64,000 nt of DNA from positions 310,001 to 374,000 of the forward strand of contig NZ_CALUWO010000001.1 in NCBI RefSeq assembly GCF_944324505.1. Reading direction: 5' to 3'. Below are positions 33,558 to 41,646 of the stretch, one piece after another. The notes beneath the pieces are model-generated. The model made no database searches, was not told where the DNA came from, and worked only from the letters and a program-made list of their open reading frames with translations. A program made the translations under genes and the position numbers. How positions within the stretch are numbered: the stretch's first letter is position 1; the number at the start of each line of letters is the position of its first letter. This DNA is from an uncultured Desulfovibrio sp. Its GTDB lineage: Bacteria; Desulfobacterota; Desulfovibrionia; Desulfovibrionales; Desulfovibrionaceae.

Positions 33558-34757
33558 ATGTCGGAAGCTTTTGACGCCATTGTGGCCCAGGAAGAAAACC
33601 TGCTCTGCCGTTCCTACAGTCGTTATCCGCTGGCCATTGCCCGCGGCAAAGGGTCCCGCCTGTGGGACGTGGACGGCAAGGAATATGTGGACCTGCTGGC
33701 CGGCATCGCCGTCATCGGTCTGGGCCATTGCCATGACGAAGTCTGCCAGACGCTGGCTGCCCAGAGTCACAAGCTCTGGCATGTGAGCAACCTCTTCTAT
33801 CAGCAGGAACAGCTGGACCTGGCCAAGGTGCTCCTTTCCACCACGCATCACGAAAAGGCCTTTTTCTGCAATTCCGGGGCCGAGGCCAATGAAGCCTGCA
33901 TCAAGCTGGCCCGCCGCTACATGCGCACGGTGAAGCAGCGCGATGCCTACGAAATCATCACCCTGGGCAACTGCTTCCACGGGCGCACGCTGGGCACCCT
34001 GGCGGCCACGGGGCGCGACAGCCTGAGCAATGGCTTTACCCCCCTGCCCGACGGCTTTGCCCAGGTGCCTGCCGGCGATCTGGATGCCCTGCGCGCGGCC
34101 ATCAGCCCCAAGACCGCCGCCGTGCTGGTGGAATGCGTTCAGGGCGAAGGGGGTGTCCTGCCCCTGCCGGCAGCCTACCTGCAGGGCGTGGAAGCCCTGT
34201 GCCGGGAAAAGGACATCCTCTTCCTCTGCGACGAAGTGCAGGCCGGCATGGGCCGCACCGGCAAGTTCTGGGCCTTCCAGAACTACGGCCTGACCCCTGA
34301 CGCCATCAGCGTAGCCAAGTCCCTGGCCAATGGTCTGCCCATGGGCGCCATGCTGGCCACCAGCGAAGCTGCCCGCGGCTTTGTGGCCGGCAGCCATGCC
34401 ACCACCTTTGGCGGCAGTGCCCTGGTCAGCGCCGTTGCCTGCAAGACCGTGGAAATCATCCTGCGCGATCACCTGCCTGAGCGGGCGGCCGCCCTGGGCG
34501 CCCATGTGCTGGAGGCGGCCACGGCCCTGCAGCAGCGCCTGCCCGGCAAGATTCGCGAAGTGCGCGGTCTGGGCCTCATGATCGGCATCGAGCTGATGGA
34601 AGACGGCACCCGCGTCTGGAAGGAACTCATCCAGCGCGGCTTCATCTGCAACCTGAGCCACGGTGTAACCCTGCGCCTGCTGCCGCCCCTGACCATTGCC
34701 CAGGAAGATCTGGATGCCTTCCTGCAGACATTGGAAGACATTTTGCAGGGCCGCTAG
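33558..34757 (+). CDS. argD: acetylornithine/succinyl-ornithine aminotransferase
   Basis: PLP-dependent class III aminotransferase in arginine (and possibly lysine) synthesis, 399 aa. It has FCNSGAEANEACIKLARRY, NCFHGRTLGTLAATG, LFLCDEVQAGMGRTGKFWAFQNYG and the Schiff-base Lys in AISVAKSLANGLPMGA. The ATG at 33558 follows GGGGAGGAAAA. A palindrome lies just upstream and a terminator follows at 34816. Class III relatives such as GABA or ornithine transaminase are hard to exclude, but length and motifs fit ArgD best. Confidence 0.9.
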   Translation: MSEAFDAIVAQEENLLCRSYSRYPLAIARGKGSRLWDVDGKEYVDLLAGIAVIGLGHCHDEVCQTLAAQSHKLWHVSNLFYQQEQLDLAKVLLSTTHHEKAFFCNSGAEANEACIKLARRYMRTVKQRDAYEIITLGNCFHGRTLGTLAATGRDSLSNGFTPLPDGFAQVPAGDLDALRAAISPKTAAVLVECVQGEGGVLPLPAAYLQGVEALCREKDILFLCDEVQAGMGRTGKFWAFQNYGLTPDAISVAKSLANGLPMGAMLATSEAARGFVAGSHATTFGGSALVSAVACKTVEIILRDHLPERAAALGAHVLEAATALQQRLPGKIREVRGLGLMIGIELMEDGTRVWKELIQRGFICNLSHGVTLRLLPPLTIAQEDLDAFLQTLEDILQGR

Positions 34758-34815
34758 GACGCCTTTGCTGTTTACAGACGCACAGTCCTGTGCTAATGAA
34801 GCTGAATTCCTCTTA

Positions 34816-34850
34816 CGGCAACCCCGCAACAGTGCGGGGTTGCCGCTTGC
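34816..34850 (+). terminator. hairpin terminator after argD
   Basis: Perfect 13-bp stem CGGCAACCCCGCA / TGCGGGGTTGCCG with loop ACAG, followed by CTTGCTTT. The U-run is broken, so termination may be partial before the small downstream gene. Confidence 0.7.
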
Positions 34851-34868
34851 TTTACCAAGGAGAAAAGC

Positions 34869-35090
34869 ATGGACGTTTTTGATCAGGCCACCGAACTGGA
34901 ACGACTGGACAGGGAATCCGCCCTGCTGCGCGCCCGCGCCCAGCTAGATCAGGGCGGCCCCGACTGGATCGATGGCGTGGCCTGCTGCCGTGAATGCGGC
35001 GACCCCATTCCGCCCAAGCGTCTTGCTGCCCTGCCCGGCGTGGGGCTGTGCCGCAGCTGTCAGGAAGAACGCGAAGCCGGTCATCACTGA
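34869..35090 (+). CDS. DksA/TraR-type C4 zinc-finger protein, small
   Basis: 73 aa. An N-terminal helix (MDVFDQATELERLDRESALLRARAQL) is followed by a C4 zinc finger, CCREC(x17-20)CRSC, with the family spacer GDPIPPKRLAALPGVGLC. It lacks the long coiled coil with acidic tip of true DksA, so it resembles YbiI/phage-type TraR proteins. The RBS AAGGAGAAA is strong. It may modulate RNA polymerase; its target is unknown. Confidence 0.85.
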   Translation: MDVFDQATELERLDRESALLRARAQLDQGGPDWIDGVACCRECGDPIPPKRLAALPGVGLCRSCQEEREAGHH

Positions 35091-35133
35091 TACTGCCAGC
35101 TGACGCCGCGCAGCGCCAAAGGCTCCGCCCACA

Positions 35134-35175
35134 GGACGCCCCGTCCGGGAGACATGCCCGGGCGGGCGTTTTTGC
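35134..35175 (+). terminator. intrinsic terminator after the DksA-like gene
   Basis: GACGCCCCGTCCGGG pairs imperfectly with CCCGGGCGGGCGT around a 7-nt loop and is followed by TTTTTGC. Confidence 0.75.
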
Positions 35176-35388
35176 TCTGCCGTCGCCGGAAGATTTCCCC
35201 GCTGCGTTCTTCCGCTGCCGTACGGCAGCATACGGGTCTTTTCTCCCCGTCGCTTTCCTGCCGCCCGTGTCATCCACTGTCCGCCCACGCTCCGGCCGAC
35301 TCCCGGCCCCGCTTCCGAGCTGTCGCGGTACAGATGATTCCTCATGGTGCGCCGCACTGTCAGTCCCGCGAAAGCGGCCTTTCCAGAC

Positions 35389-35421
35389 AAAAAAAGGCCC
35401 CCTGCCTGCGCAGGGAGCCTT
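35389..35421 (-). terminator. intrinsic terminator after the lipoprotein gene
   Basis: On the minus strand GGCTCCCTGC / GCAGGGGGCC (one mismatch, 4-nt loop) is followed by TTTTTTT. Confidence 0.85.
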
Positions 35422-35467
35422 CCGGTATACCGCGGGTATATGACCGGCATCATGCCGGCTGTTCACA

Positions 35468-35980
35468 TCAGAACTGCCACTTCTTGCCGTCGTAACGGAT
35501 CATTTCATTGAGATTGCGGGTGCGCACGCGCTCGCACTGGCTGCCCTTGAGGGCATCCTGACGGCTCTTGCCGCGGCATTCGTATTCATACTCGCTGTAG
35601 CGGATAAAGCCCACATACTGCCCGCTCTTGCCCGGACGCATGTCGGTGGAAACATTGTTCTGATCCACTTCCACATAGGTGGCCACGTATTCTCCGCCCT
35701 GCTTGCGCACGGACTTCTGCGCCTTGGAGGGCATGACCGTCCTGGCAGCGCGCCCCACCAGTTCCCGCCCGGTTACTTCCAGATCGGCACGGATGCGCGC
35801 TTCTCCCTTGAGGGAAGACGTGCTCGCCGCGGGCTTGTCCGCCTTGGCGGGACTGGCCGCCTCCGCCTGCGCCGGGGCAGGGCTTTCCACCCCGCTGTCC
35901 TTGTCGTCCCCGCCGAACAGGGCGCATCCGCCGGAAAACATCAGACCGCAGGCCAGAACGAGAACACATACACGTTTCAT
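35468..35980 (-). CDS. hypothetical lipoprotein
   Basis: 170 aa. The signal peptide MKRVCVLVLACGLMFSGGC ends in a lipobox (FSGGC), so it is probably lipid-anchored at Cys19. A Pro/Ala/Lys-rich linker (25-55) leads to a small globular domain with RADLEVTGRELVGRAARTVMPS and YVGFIRYSEYEYECRGKSRQDAL. I recognise no family. It is downstream of the VWA-OmpA gene on the same strand, separated by a 13-bp perfect hairpin, and may share an envelope function. Confidence 0.8.
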   Translation of the reverse strand: MKRVCVLVLACGLMFSGGCALFGGDDKDSGVESPAPAQAEAASPAKADKPAASTSSLKGEARIRADLEVTGRELVGRAARTVMPSKAQKSVRKQGGEYVATYVEVDQNNVSTDMRPGKSGQYVGFIRYSEYEYECRGKSRQDALKGSQCERVRTRNLNEMIRYDGKKWQF

Positions 35981-36005
35981 GGTATCTCCTGTATCAGGAA
36001 TTGCG

Positions 36006-36035
36006 AGAACCCGGCGGAACCATCCGCCGGGTTCT
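36006..36035 (-). promoter_or_regulatory. intercistronic hairpin
   Basis: Perfect 13-bp stem AGAACCCGGCGGA / TCCGCCGGGTTCT with loop ACCA, between the VWA-OmpA gene and the lipoprotein gene. No U-run follows on the minus strand, so it more likely sets relative mRNA stability. Confidence 0.65.
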
Positions 36036-36065
36036 AATCATGGCAAAAGAGTGCAGGGTGTGCGC

Positions 36066-37061
36066 TTACTTGAACGACAGCTCGGTGCGGCGGTTCATGT
36101 AGCGGCCTTCTTCGGTATTGTTGTCATACTTGAAGGACTTGCCCTTGCCGATGGCCGTCATGCGGCTGGCGGGAATGCCCTGCTTGGCCAGGTAGCTCTT
36201 CACGGAATTGGCACGATTCTGCGAAAGCTTGGCATTGTAGGCATCCGTGCCCTTGGAGTCGGTCCAACCGGTGAGGATCACGCGCTTGTTGGGGTTGGAC
36301 TTGATGATTTCGGCGGCTTCGTTGAGGATGCCCATGGCCTTGCCGTCCAGAGCATAGGAGTCAAAGGCGAAGTTGACGCCACGCAGCACGATGACGGTTT
36401 CTTCCTGGCAGTAGACGGCCAGCACGAAGCGTTCCACAGCGGCATCGCTGGTGGCCAGTTCTTCAGCGCGCACCACCACGGTGTCGGGGTTCAGGGCAGC
36501 CAGGGCCTTGATGTTGGCTTCACCGGTGGGGGTATCCGCCAGGGAGATGATGTGCAGGGTCACACCGCGCTGGGCGGCATAGAGTTCGCGAGCGATGTCC
36601 ACGAGGTTGAGGCCGCGGTTGTTGTCACCGTCGGTCACCAGAATGACGGCGCCGGGCTTCTTCATGGCGTTGAAGAAGGGGGTGTACACCTGCAGGCCGT
36701 CGCCCATGCTGGTCATGCGGCCAAAGGTGTCAAAATTGGACTTCAGCTTGGAAATACCGGCATCCATATCGGCGCGGTTCCAGGGACCCTGTTCGATGAT
36801 GGTCCCGTTGGGGCTGATGGTGTGCAGACCACCGTAGTAGTCAAGGGCCGGGATGGCGGCATTGACGCGCTTCAGCGCGGTCTTGGCCACTTCCATCTTG
36901 ACTTTCTTGAGCTGCGCATTCTGCATCATCATGGAACCGGAATAGTCCACGACGAAATCAAAGCTTTCGATTTTCTTGTTGCAGACAGGCGCCGCAGCAG
37001 CGGCAACGGCATAGCTGAGCACGAGGGCGGCAGCCAGCACCAGAAGACGAACGGACTTCAT
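36066..37061 (-). CDS. secreted VWA domain - OmpA-like peptidoglycan-binding protein
   Basis: 331 aa. Residues 1-24 form a signal peptide. A von Willebrand A domain follows, with an intact metal site start DYSGS (39-43) and VILVTDGDNN. The C-terminal OmpA-like domain (about 215-331) has VNFAFDSYALDGKAMGILNEAA, LTGWTDSKGTDAYNAKLSQNRANSV and the end YMNRRTELSF. It is likely periplasmic or outer-membrane-associated, binding peptidoglycan through the OmpA domain while the VWA domain binds a partner. The ATG at 37061 follows GGGAGGC. An envelope structural role is inferred. Confidence 0.88.
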   Translation of the reverse strand: MKSVRLLVLAAALVLSYAVAAAAAPVCNKKIESFDFVVDYSGSMMMQNAQLKKVKMEVAKTALKRVNAAIPALDYYGGLHTISPNGTIIEQGPWNRADMDAGISKLKSNFDTFGRMTSMGDGLQVYTPFFNAMKKPGAVILVTDGDNNRGLNLVDIARELYAAQRGVTLHIISLADTPTGEANIKALAALNPDTVVVRAEELATSDAAVERFVLAVYCQEETVIVLRGVNFAFDSYALDGKAMGILNEAAEIIKSNPNKRVILTGWTDSKGTDAYNAKLSQNRANSVKSYLAKQGIPASRMTAIGKGKSFKYDNNTEEGRYMNRRTELSFK

Positions 37062-37269
37062 AAAGCCTCCCATAAAATGAAATTATTCCTGACAGCCAGG
37101 AAACATACCCGCCCGAAGTCCCCTCCCGCTCCTGACGTTTGGGGTACGGCTTCATTTCTGTATACCCGTTCGGAAATCAAACTGCAAGAGATTATTCCAT
37201 ATCGTCATCCTCTCCTGCACTGGACAGGCATGCGCGGCCTGAGGCATACTTGCCGCTGGTGTATCATTA

Positions 37270-37275
37270 TATAAT
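37270..37275 (+). promoter_or_regulatory. candidate -10 box of the racemase gene
   Basis: A perfect TATAAT lies in an A+T-rich pocket 24 bp before the ATG at 37299. No good -35 hexamer is found at 16-18 bp; TTGCCG at 37250 is only 14 bp away. Weak support. Confidence 0.3.
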
Positions 37276-37298
37276 ACCATTCACGCACAGGAAGCGCC

Positions 37299-38150
37299 AT
37301 GCCCTCGTTGTCTTTTTCCAAATGGAGTCCCAGCGGCAATACCACCCTGCTTTTCCCTGCCGAGGCCGTGCCCGTCGCCGCCCAGGCAGACGTGGCCGGC
37401 CAGGCCCTGCAATGCCAGGTGCTGGGGGGAGAACAGGCCGGCTTCCATGATCTGAAGGCACGCCGTCTGCGCATGTCCGGCGGGGAATTCTGCGTCAATG
37501 CCACCCGCGCCCTGGGCGCCCTGCTGGCCAGCGGCGAACCCGCCGTGGCACGCGAGCTGGACATGGACGGCAGGCCCGTCACCCCGGCTGCCCGGGACGA
37601 ATACCAGTATGACGTGCAGGTTTCCGGCTGGCAGACTCCCGTGCACCTGCGGGTGCGCGGCCGGATGCCCGTGTGGCAGGTGGCGGCCGATCTGATACTG
37701 CCGAACTGTCCTGTGCAGCAGGTGGCTCCGGGGGCTGTGCTGGTGCGCCTGCCCGGCATTGCCCACCTGCTGCTGGATGCCAGTCACCCCTTTCCCGATG
37801 ACTACCTGGCAGCCTCGTCGCTGCTGCGGCAGGAATTTTCCCTGGATACCCTGCCGGCCTGCGGCATCATCTGGTGGCGACAGGTGCAGCAGCAGCTGGA
37901 GATGATGCCCGTGGTGCATGTGCGCGATGCCGGCACCACCTTTCTGGAAAATGCCTGCGGCTCCGGCTCCCTGGCCCTGGGCCTGCGCCACTGCCCGGCG
38001 GGCGAACAGCGGCGCCTTGCCATCCGCCAGCCCGGCGGCCTGCTGGACGTGCATGTGGACCGCCGCGCCACAGAGGCCCGGGCCACGGTGGACGGCCCGG
38101 TACAGCTTGTGGCACAGGGACGCCTCTGGCTGCCGGACAAAAACCGCTGA
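37299..38150 (+). CDS. DapF-fold amino acid racemase, CntK (histidine racemase)-like
   Basis: 283 aa with the two-Cys cofactor-independent racemase fold. The first motif is MSGGEFCVNATRA (Cys65) and the second ENACGSGSLALG (Cys220), followed by IRQPGGLL. DapF itself carries MCGNG-type motifs. The SGxEFC / ENxCGSG / QPGG set and the start FSKWSPSGNTTL instead resemble what I recall of staphylococcal CntK, the histidine racemase of staphylopine synthesis. No metallophore synthase or exporter genes are adjacent, so the physiological substrate is open. RBS AGGAAG. Diaminopimelate epimerase remains an alternative. Confidence 0.7.
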   Translation: MPSLSFSKWSPSGNTTLLFPAEAVPVAAQADVAGQALQCQVLGGEQAGFHDLKARRLRMSGGEFCVNATRALGALLASGEPAVARELDMDGRPVTPAARDEYQYDVQVSGWQTPVHLRVRGRMPVWQVAADLILPNCPVQQVAPGAVLVRLPGIAHLLLDASHPFPDDYLAASSLLRQEFSLDTLPACGIIWWRQVQQQLEMMPVVHVRDAGTTFLENACGSGSLALGLRHCPAGEQRRLAIRQPGGLLDVHVDRRATEARATVDGPVQLVAQGRLWLPDKNR

Positions 38151-38252
38151 GGCCCGTTCCGCCCGCGGCACCTTCCCACGCCGGCCCGTGCCGCCCGGGT
38201 CGGGCGGCTTCCCTTCCGGGCGCTCCCAGCCGTGGGCTGCCCGCTGCCGTCT

Positions 38253-38299
38253 GTCCGCCCGGTTATGCCGTCTTCAGGCCTCCGGCGGGCTTTTTTTTT
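38253..38299 (+). terminator. intrinsic terminator after the racemase gene
   Basis: GTCCGCC pairs with GGCGGGC across a G+C-rich loop that itself contains AGGCCT, followed by nine T residues. Confidence 0.7.
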
Positions 38300-38393
38300 C
38301 AGCATTCACAAAGGCATCCTGCCTGTGCTTGCACCCCGGCCCCTGCTCGGCTATCATGCCACCCGTCTTATATTTTTTTGCAGGAGTAGCCCC

Positions 38394-39233
38394 ATGCCGA
38401 CACCCATTCTGGAAAAGGAAAATCTCATTCCGGGCAGAACCAGCAAACTGGTGCTGCATGCGCCGCAGATTGCGCGCAATGCACGGCCCGGCCATTTCGT
38501 CATGCTGCGCCTCAGCCCCACGGGGGAACGCTTTCCCCTGACCATTGCCGATGCCGATGCCGAAAAGGGCACCATCACCATCGTCTACCTGGTCATGGGC
38601 AAGAGCACGGCGCTTCTGGAGGCCCTCAACGTGGGCGACAGCATTCTTGATGTCTGTGGTCCCCTGGGCCGGCCCACCCACATTGAAAAAAGCGGCACCG
38701 TGATCTGTGTGGGCGGCGGCACGGGCATTGCCGCCATGCACCACATTGCCAAGGGACACTGGCGCGCGGGCAATCGCGTTGTCGGTGTCATCGGGGCACG
38801 TACCAAGGACCTGCTGCTCTTTGAAAAGGAACTCTCCAGCTTTGCCCATGAGCTGCTCATCTCCACGGACGACGGCAGCTACGGCCACAAGGGCCTTGTG
38901 ACAGACCTGCTGCGCGATCGTCTGGAAAAGGACAAGAACGTCTTTGAAGTGGTGGCCGTGGGTCCCGTGCCCATGATGGCTGCCGTGGCCGAAACCACCC
39001 GCCCCTTCGGCGTGCGCACCACCGTCAGCCTCAATCCCATCATGGTGGACGGCATCGGCATGTGCGGCGCCTGCCGCGTGACCGTCGGCGGTAAGACCAA
39101 GTTTGCCTGTGTGGACGGTCCCGAATTTGACGGTCACCAGGTGGACTTTGCGGAACTGCGCCGCCGCCTGGGCGCCTTCCGCGAGCAGGAAAAGATTTCC
39201 ATCGATCAGTACAGGAGCAGCTATGGAAACTAA
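38394..39233 (+). CDS. nfnA: NADH-dependent ferredoxin:NADP+ oxidoreductase, small subunit
   Basis: Small subunit of the electron-bifurcating NfnAB transhydrogenase, 279 aa. It carries an FAD domain (PGHFVMLRLSPTGERFPLTIAD), an NAD-binding domain (VICVGGGTGIAAMHHIA) and a C-terminal [2Fe-2S] site (GMCGACRVTVGGKTKFACVDGPEFDGHQVDF). The RBS CAGGAG is 8 bp before the ATG at 38394. It overlaps nfnB by 11 bp. In sulfate reducers Nfn balances NADH, NADPH and ferredoxin pools. Confidence 0.93.
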   Translation: MPTPILEKENLIPGRTSKLVLHAPQIARNARPGHFVMLRLSPTGERFPLTIADADAEKGTITIVYLVMGKSTALLEALNVGDSILDVCGPLGRPTHIEKSGTVICVGGGTGIAAMHHIAKGHWRAGNRVVGVIGARTKDLLLFEKELSSFAHELLISTDDGSYGHKGLVTDLLRDRLEKDKNVFEVVAVGPVPMMAAVAETTRPFGVRTTVSLNPIMVDGIGMCGACRVTVGGKTKFACVDGPEFDGHQVDFAELRRRLGAFREQEKISIDQYRSSYGN

Positions 39234-40638
39234 GGAAAAGAAAGGCATCGCCCCCCGCGTGGACATGCCCTGCCAGCCCGCCGACGTGCGCGCCCACAAT
39301 TTCAATGAAGTGGCACTGGGCTATACCAAGGAAATGGCCATGCAGGAGGCCTCCCGCTGCCTGCAGTGCAAAAGCCCCCGCTGCGTGAAGGGCTGCCCTG
39401 TGGAAGTGCCCATCCGTGACTTTATCGGCGAAGTGGCCCGGGGCAACTTCGACGCCGCCTACCGCATCATCAAGTCCACCAACAGTCTGCCCGCCGTCTG
39501 CGGCCGCGTGTGCCCGCAGGAAAACCAGTGCGAAGGCAACTGTATCCTCAAGGCCAAGGGGCAGCCCGTTGCCATCGGCCGTCTGGAACGCTTTGTGGCC
39601 GATAACCACATCGCGTCTTCCGCCTGCGAGCAGGTCACCGGCACCAATTCCTGTGCCATGCCCCTGGGCGGCAAGAAGGTGGCCTGCATCGGTTCCGGCC
39701 CCTCGTCCCTCACCTGCGCCGGGGTGTGTTCCTCCGCCGGCCTCAAGGTGGATGTGTTCGAGGCCCTGCACGAGCCGGGCGGCGTGCTCATTTACGGCAT
39801 TCCGGCCTTCCGTCTGCCCAAGAATGTGGTGGCCACGGAAGTCAACGGCCTGCGCCAGACCGGGGTGGATTTTCACCTCAACCATGTGGGCGGCCGCACC
39901 GTGAACGTGGCGGAACTTTCCAAGGAATACGATGCCGTCTTCATCGGCGTGGGCGCCGGTCTGCCCATCTTCCTGGGGGTTCCCGGCGAAAACCTCATCG
40001 GCGTCTTTTCGGCCAACGAATACCTGACCCGCGTCAATCTTGGCCGCGCCTACGAATTCCCCAAGTATGACACGCCGGCCTTCCCCGGCAAGCAGGTGAC
40101 CGTCTTCGGCGCCGGCAACGTGGCCATGGACGCCGCCCGCACCGCCCTGCGCATGGGCGCGGAAAGCGTGCACATCGTCTACCGCCGCACCAAGGCCGAA
40201 ATGCCCGCCCGCCGCGAGGAAGTGGAACATGCCGAGGAAGAGGGCGTGAAATTCGAAATGCTGGCCGCGCCGCTGCGCTTCAACGGCAATGACGAGCTGC
40301 GCCTCACGTCCGTGACCCTCCAGCGCATGCGCCTGGGCGAACCGGATGCCTCCGGCCGCCGCCGCCCCGTGCCGGTGGAAGGCGAAACCTTTGACCTGGA
40401 AACGGACCTGGCCATCGTGGCCCTGGGCACGCGCTCCAATCCCATCCTGCTGGATGCCACCGAAGGGCTGGAAAAGACCGAACGCGGCTACATCAAGGTC
40501 AATGAGGAAACGGGCGAAACCTCTCTGCCCAATGTCTTTGCCGGCGGCGACATCGTTACCGGGGCAGCCACGGTCATTCTGGCCATGGGTGCCGGCCGCC
40601 GGGCCGGGCAGGAAATCGTGAAGCGTCTTACGGCCTAG
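39223..40638 (+). CDS. nfnB: NADH-dependent ferredoxin:NADP+ oxidoreductase, large subunit
   Basis: GltD-like large subunit of NfnAB, 471 aa. The N-terminal [4Fe-4S] domain has CLQCKSPRCVKGCPVEVPI and CGRVCPQENQCEGNCI. The FAD site is VACIGSGPSSLTCAGVC, the NADPH site is VTVFGAGNVAMDAARTALRMGA, and the C-terminal FAD contact is NVFAGGDIVTGAATVILAMGAGR. The ATG at 39223 overlaps the nfnA end, so the two are translated together. The related glutamate synthase small subunit is excluded by the partner gene. A terminator follows at 40659. Confidence 0.93.
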   Translation: METKEKKGIAPRVDMPCQPADVRAHNFNEVALGYTKEMAMQEASRCLQCKSPRCVKGCPVEVPIRDFIGEVARGNFDAAYRIIKSTNSLPAVCGRVCPQENQCEGNCILKAKGQPVAIGRLERFVADNHIASSACEQVTGTNSCAMPLGGKKVACIGSGPSSLTCAGVCSSAGLKVDVFEALHEPGGVLIYGIPAFRLPKNVVATEVNGLRQTGVDFHLNHVGGRTVNVAELSKEYDAVFIGVGAGLPIFLGVPGENLIGVFSANEYLTRVNLGRAYEFPKYDTPAFPGKQVTVFGAGNVAMDAARTALRMGAESVHIVYRRTKAEMPARREEVEHAEEEGVKFEMLAAPLRFNGNDELRLTSVTLQRMRLGEPDASGRRRPVPVEGETFDLETDLAIVALGTRSNPILLDATEGLEKTERGYIKVNEETGETSLPNVFAGGDIVTGAATVILAMGAGRRAGQEIVKRLTA

Positions 40639-40658
40639 GGCCGCTCCCGTACCACCAC

Positions 40659-40690
40659 AGCGGGGAGGAAGTATTCCTCCCCGCTTTTTT
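40659..40690 (+). terminator. intrinsic terminator after nfnB
   Basis: Perfect stem GCGGGGAGGAA / TTCCTCCCCGC, loop GTA, followed by TTTTTT. Confidence 0.92.
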
Positions 40691-40702
40691 CAGGATGAAT
40701 CC

Positions 40703-41533
40703 ATGATCACCATTGACCTGCATACCCATACCCGCTACTCCCACGGCCGCAATACGCCGGATGAAATGTATGCCGCCGCCGAAGCCGCCGGCCTGCGTCT
40801 GTACGGCTTCAGCGAACATTCCCCCCGCCCGCTGGGCTACAACTACAGCAAGGAATACCGCGAACAGCTCGCGGCCCATCTGCCCGACTATGTGCGTGAG
40901 GTGCAGGCCCTCAAGACCCGCGCCGCCGCCGATCCCGCCCGTTGCCAGGTGCTCTTCGGCATGGAATTCGACTGGCTGAGCGGCGCAGAGGACTTCGTGC
41001 GCCAGGCTGCCGCCTCGCAGAACTTTGACTACCGCCTGGGCAGTGTCCACTATCTCCAGACCTGGGGCTTTGACGACAAGGCAGAAGACTGGGACCTGTC
41101 GCAGGATGCCTGCGACCGCCATTATGAAGCCTATTTCGCCGCCTGGCGGGCCATGATTGCCTCCGGCCTGTTTGACATTGCCGCCCATCCCGACCTCATC
41201 AAGATTTTCAGCGTGCAAAAGTTCCATACCTGGCTGGCCCGTCCCGACAGCGTGGCCCTGGTGCGCACGGCCCTTGGCGAACTGCGCGATGCCGGCATGG
41301 CCATGGAAATCTCCTCCGCCGGCCTGCGCAAGCCCTGCCGCGAAATCTACCCCTGCCCCACCATCATGCGCCTGGCCGCCGAGCTGGAACTGCCCGTCAC
41401 CTTCGCTTCCGACGCCCACAGCGTGGACGACATGGCCTATGCCTTCCCGCAGCTGGCAAACTATGCCCGGGCCTTCGGCTTCCAGGAAAGCGTCTGGTTT
41501 GATAACGGCACCATGCACCGTCAGGCATTCTAG
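40703..41533 (+). CDS. PHP-domain phosphatase (histidinol-phosphatase HisJ/HisK-like)
   Basis: 276 aa metal-dependent PHP hydrolase. The metal-binding motifs are DLHTHTRYSHG at the N-terminus, GFSEHSPRPLGY, GMEFDWL, GSVHYL, IAAHPDLIKIF and the end FASDAHSVDDMAY. Size and motif order match HisJ-type histidinol-phosphate phosphatase, the last-but-one step of histidine synthesis. Other PHP phosphoesterases of this subfamily cannot be excluded, and no his genes are adjacent. It follows the nfnB terminator. Confidence 0.82.
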   Translation: MITIDLHTHTRYSHGRNTPDEMYAAAEAAGLRLYGFSEHSPRPLGYNYSKEYREQLAAHLPDYVREVQALKTRAAADPARCQVLFGMEFDWLSGAEDFVRQAAASQNFDYRLGSVHYLQTWGFDDKAEDWDLSQDACDRHYEAYFAAWRAMIASGLFDIAAHPDLIKIFSVQKFHTWLARPDSVALVRTALGELRDAGMAMEISSAGLRKPCREIYPCPTIMRLAAELELPVTFASDAHSVDDMAYAFPQLANYARAFGFQESVWFDNGTMHRQAF

Positions 41534-41646
41534 ACGCCGGCAACCATTCTGCGGTCCGTCACGGGCACACTGCCCCGCACCGGCCCGCACCGCTCTGGGG
41601 AGAAGGGCCGCCTTCTCCCCGTTCTGCCCTCCGCAAGGAGACCGGA

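Larger units (their letters stand above)
35091..35467. other. intergenic region between convergent genes
   Basis: 377 bp without a convincing gene, holding a plus-strand terminator (35134-35175) and a minus-strand terminator (35389-35421). The stretch between them is G+C-rich with no recognised element. Confidence 0.6.

Noticed and set aside
37299..38150. Call as plain dapF with a missing first catalytic cysteine
   Set aside because: When aligned with the CntK-type motif SGxEFC, the first cysteine is Cys65 and the pair Cys65/Cys220 is complete.
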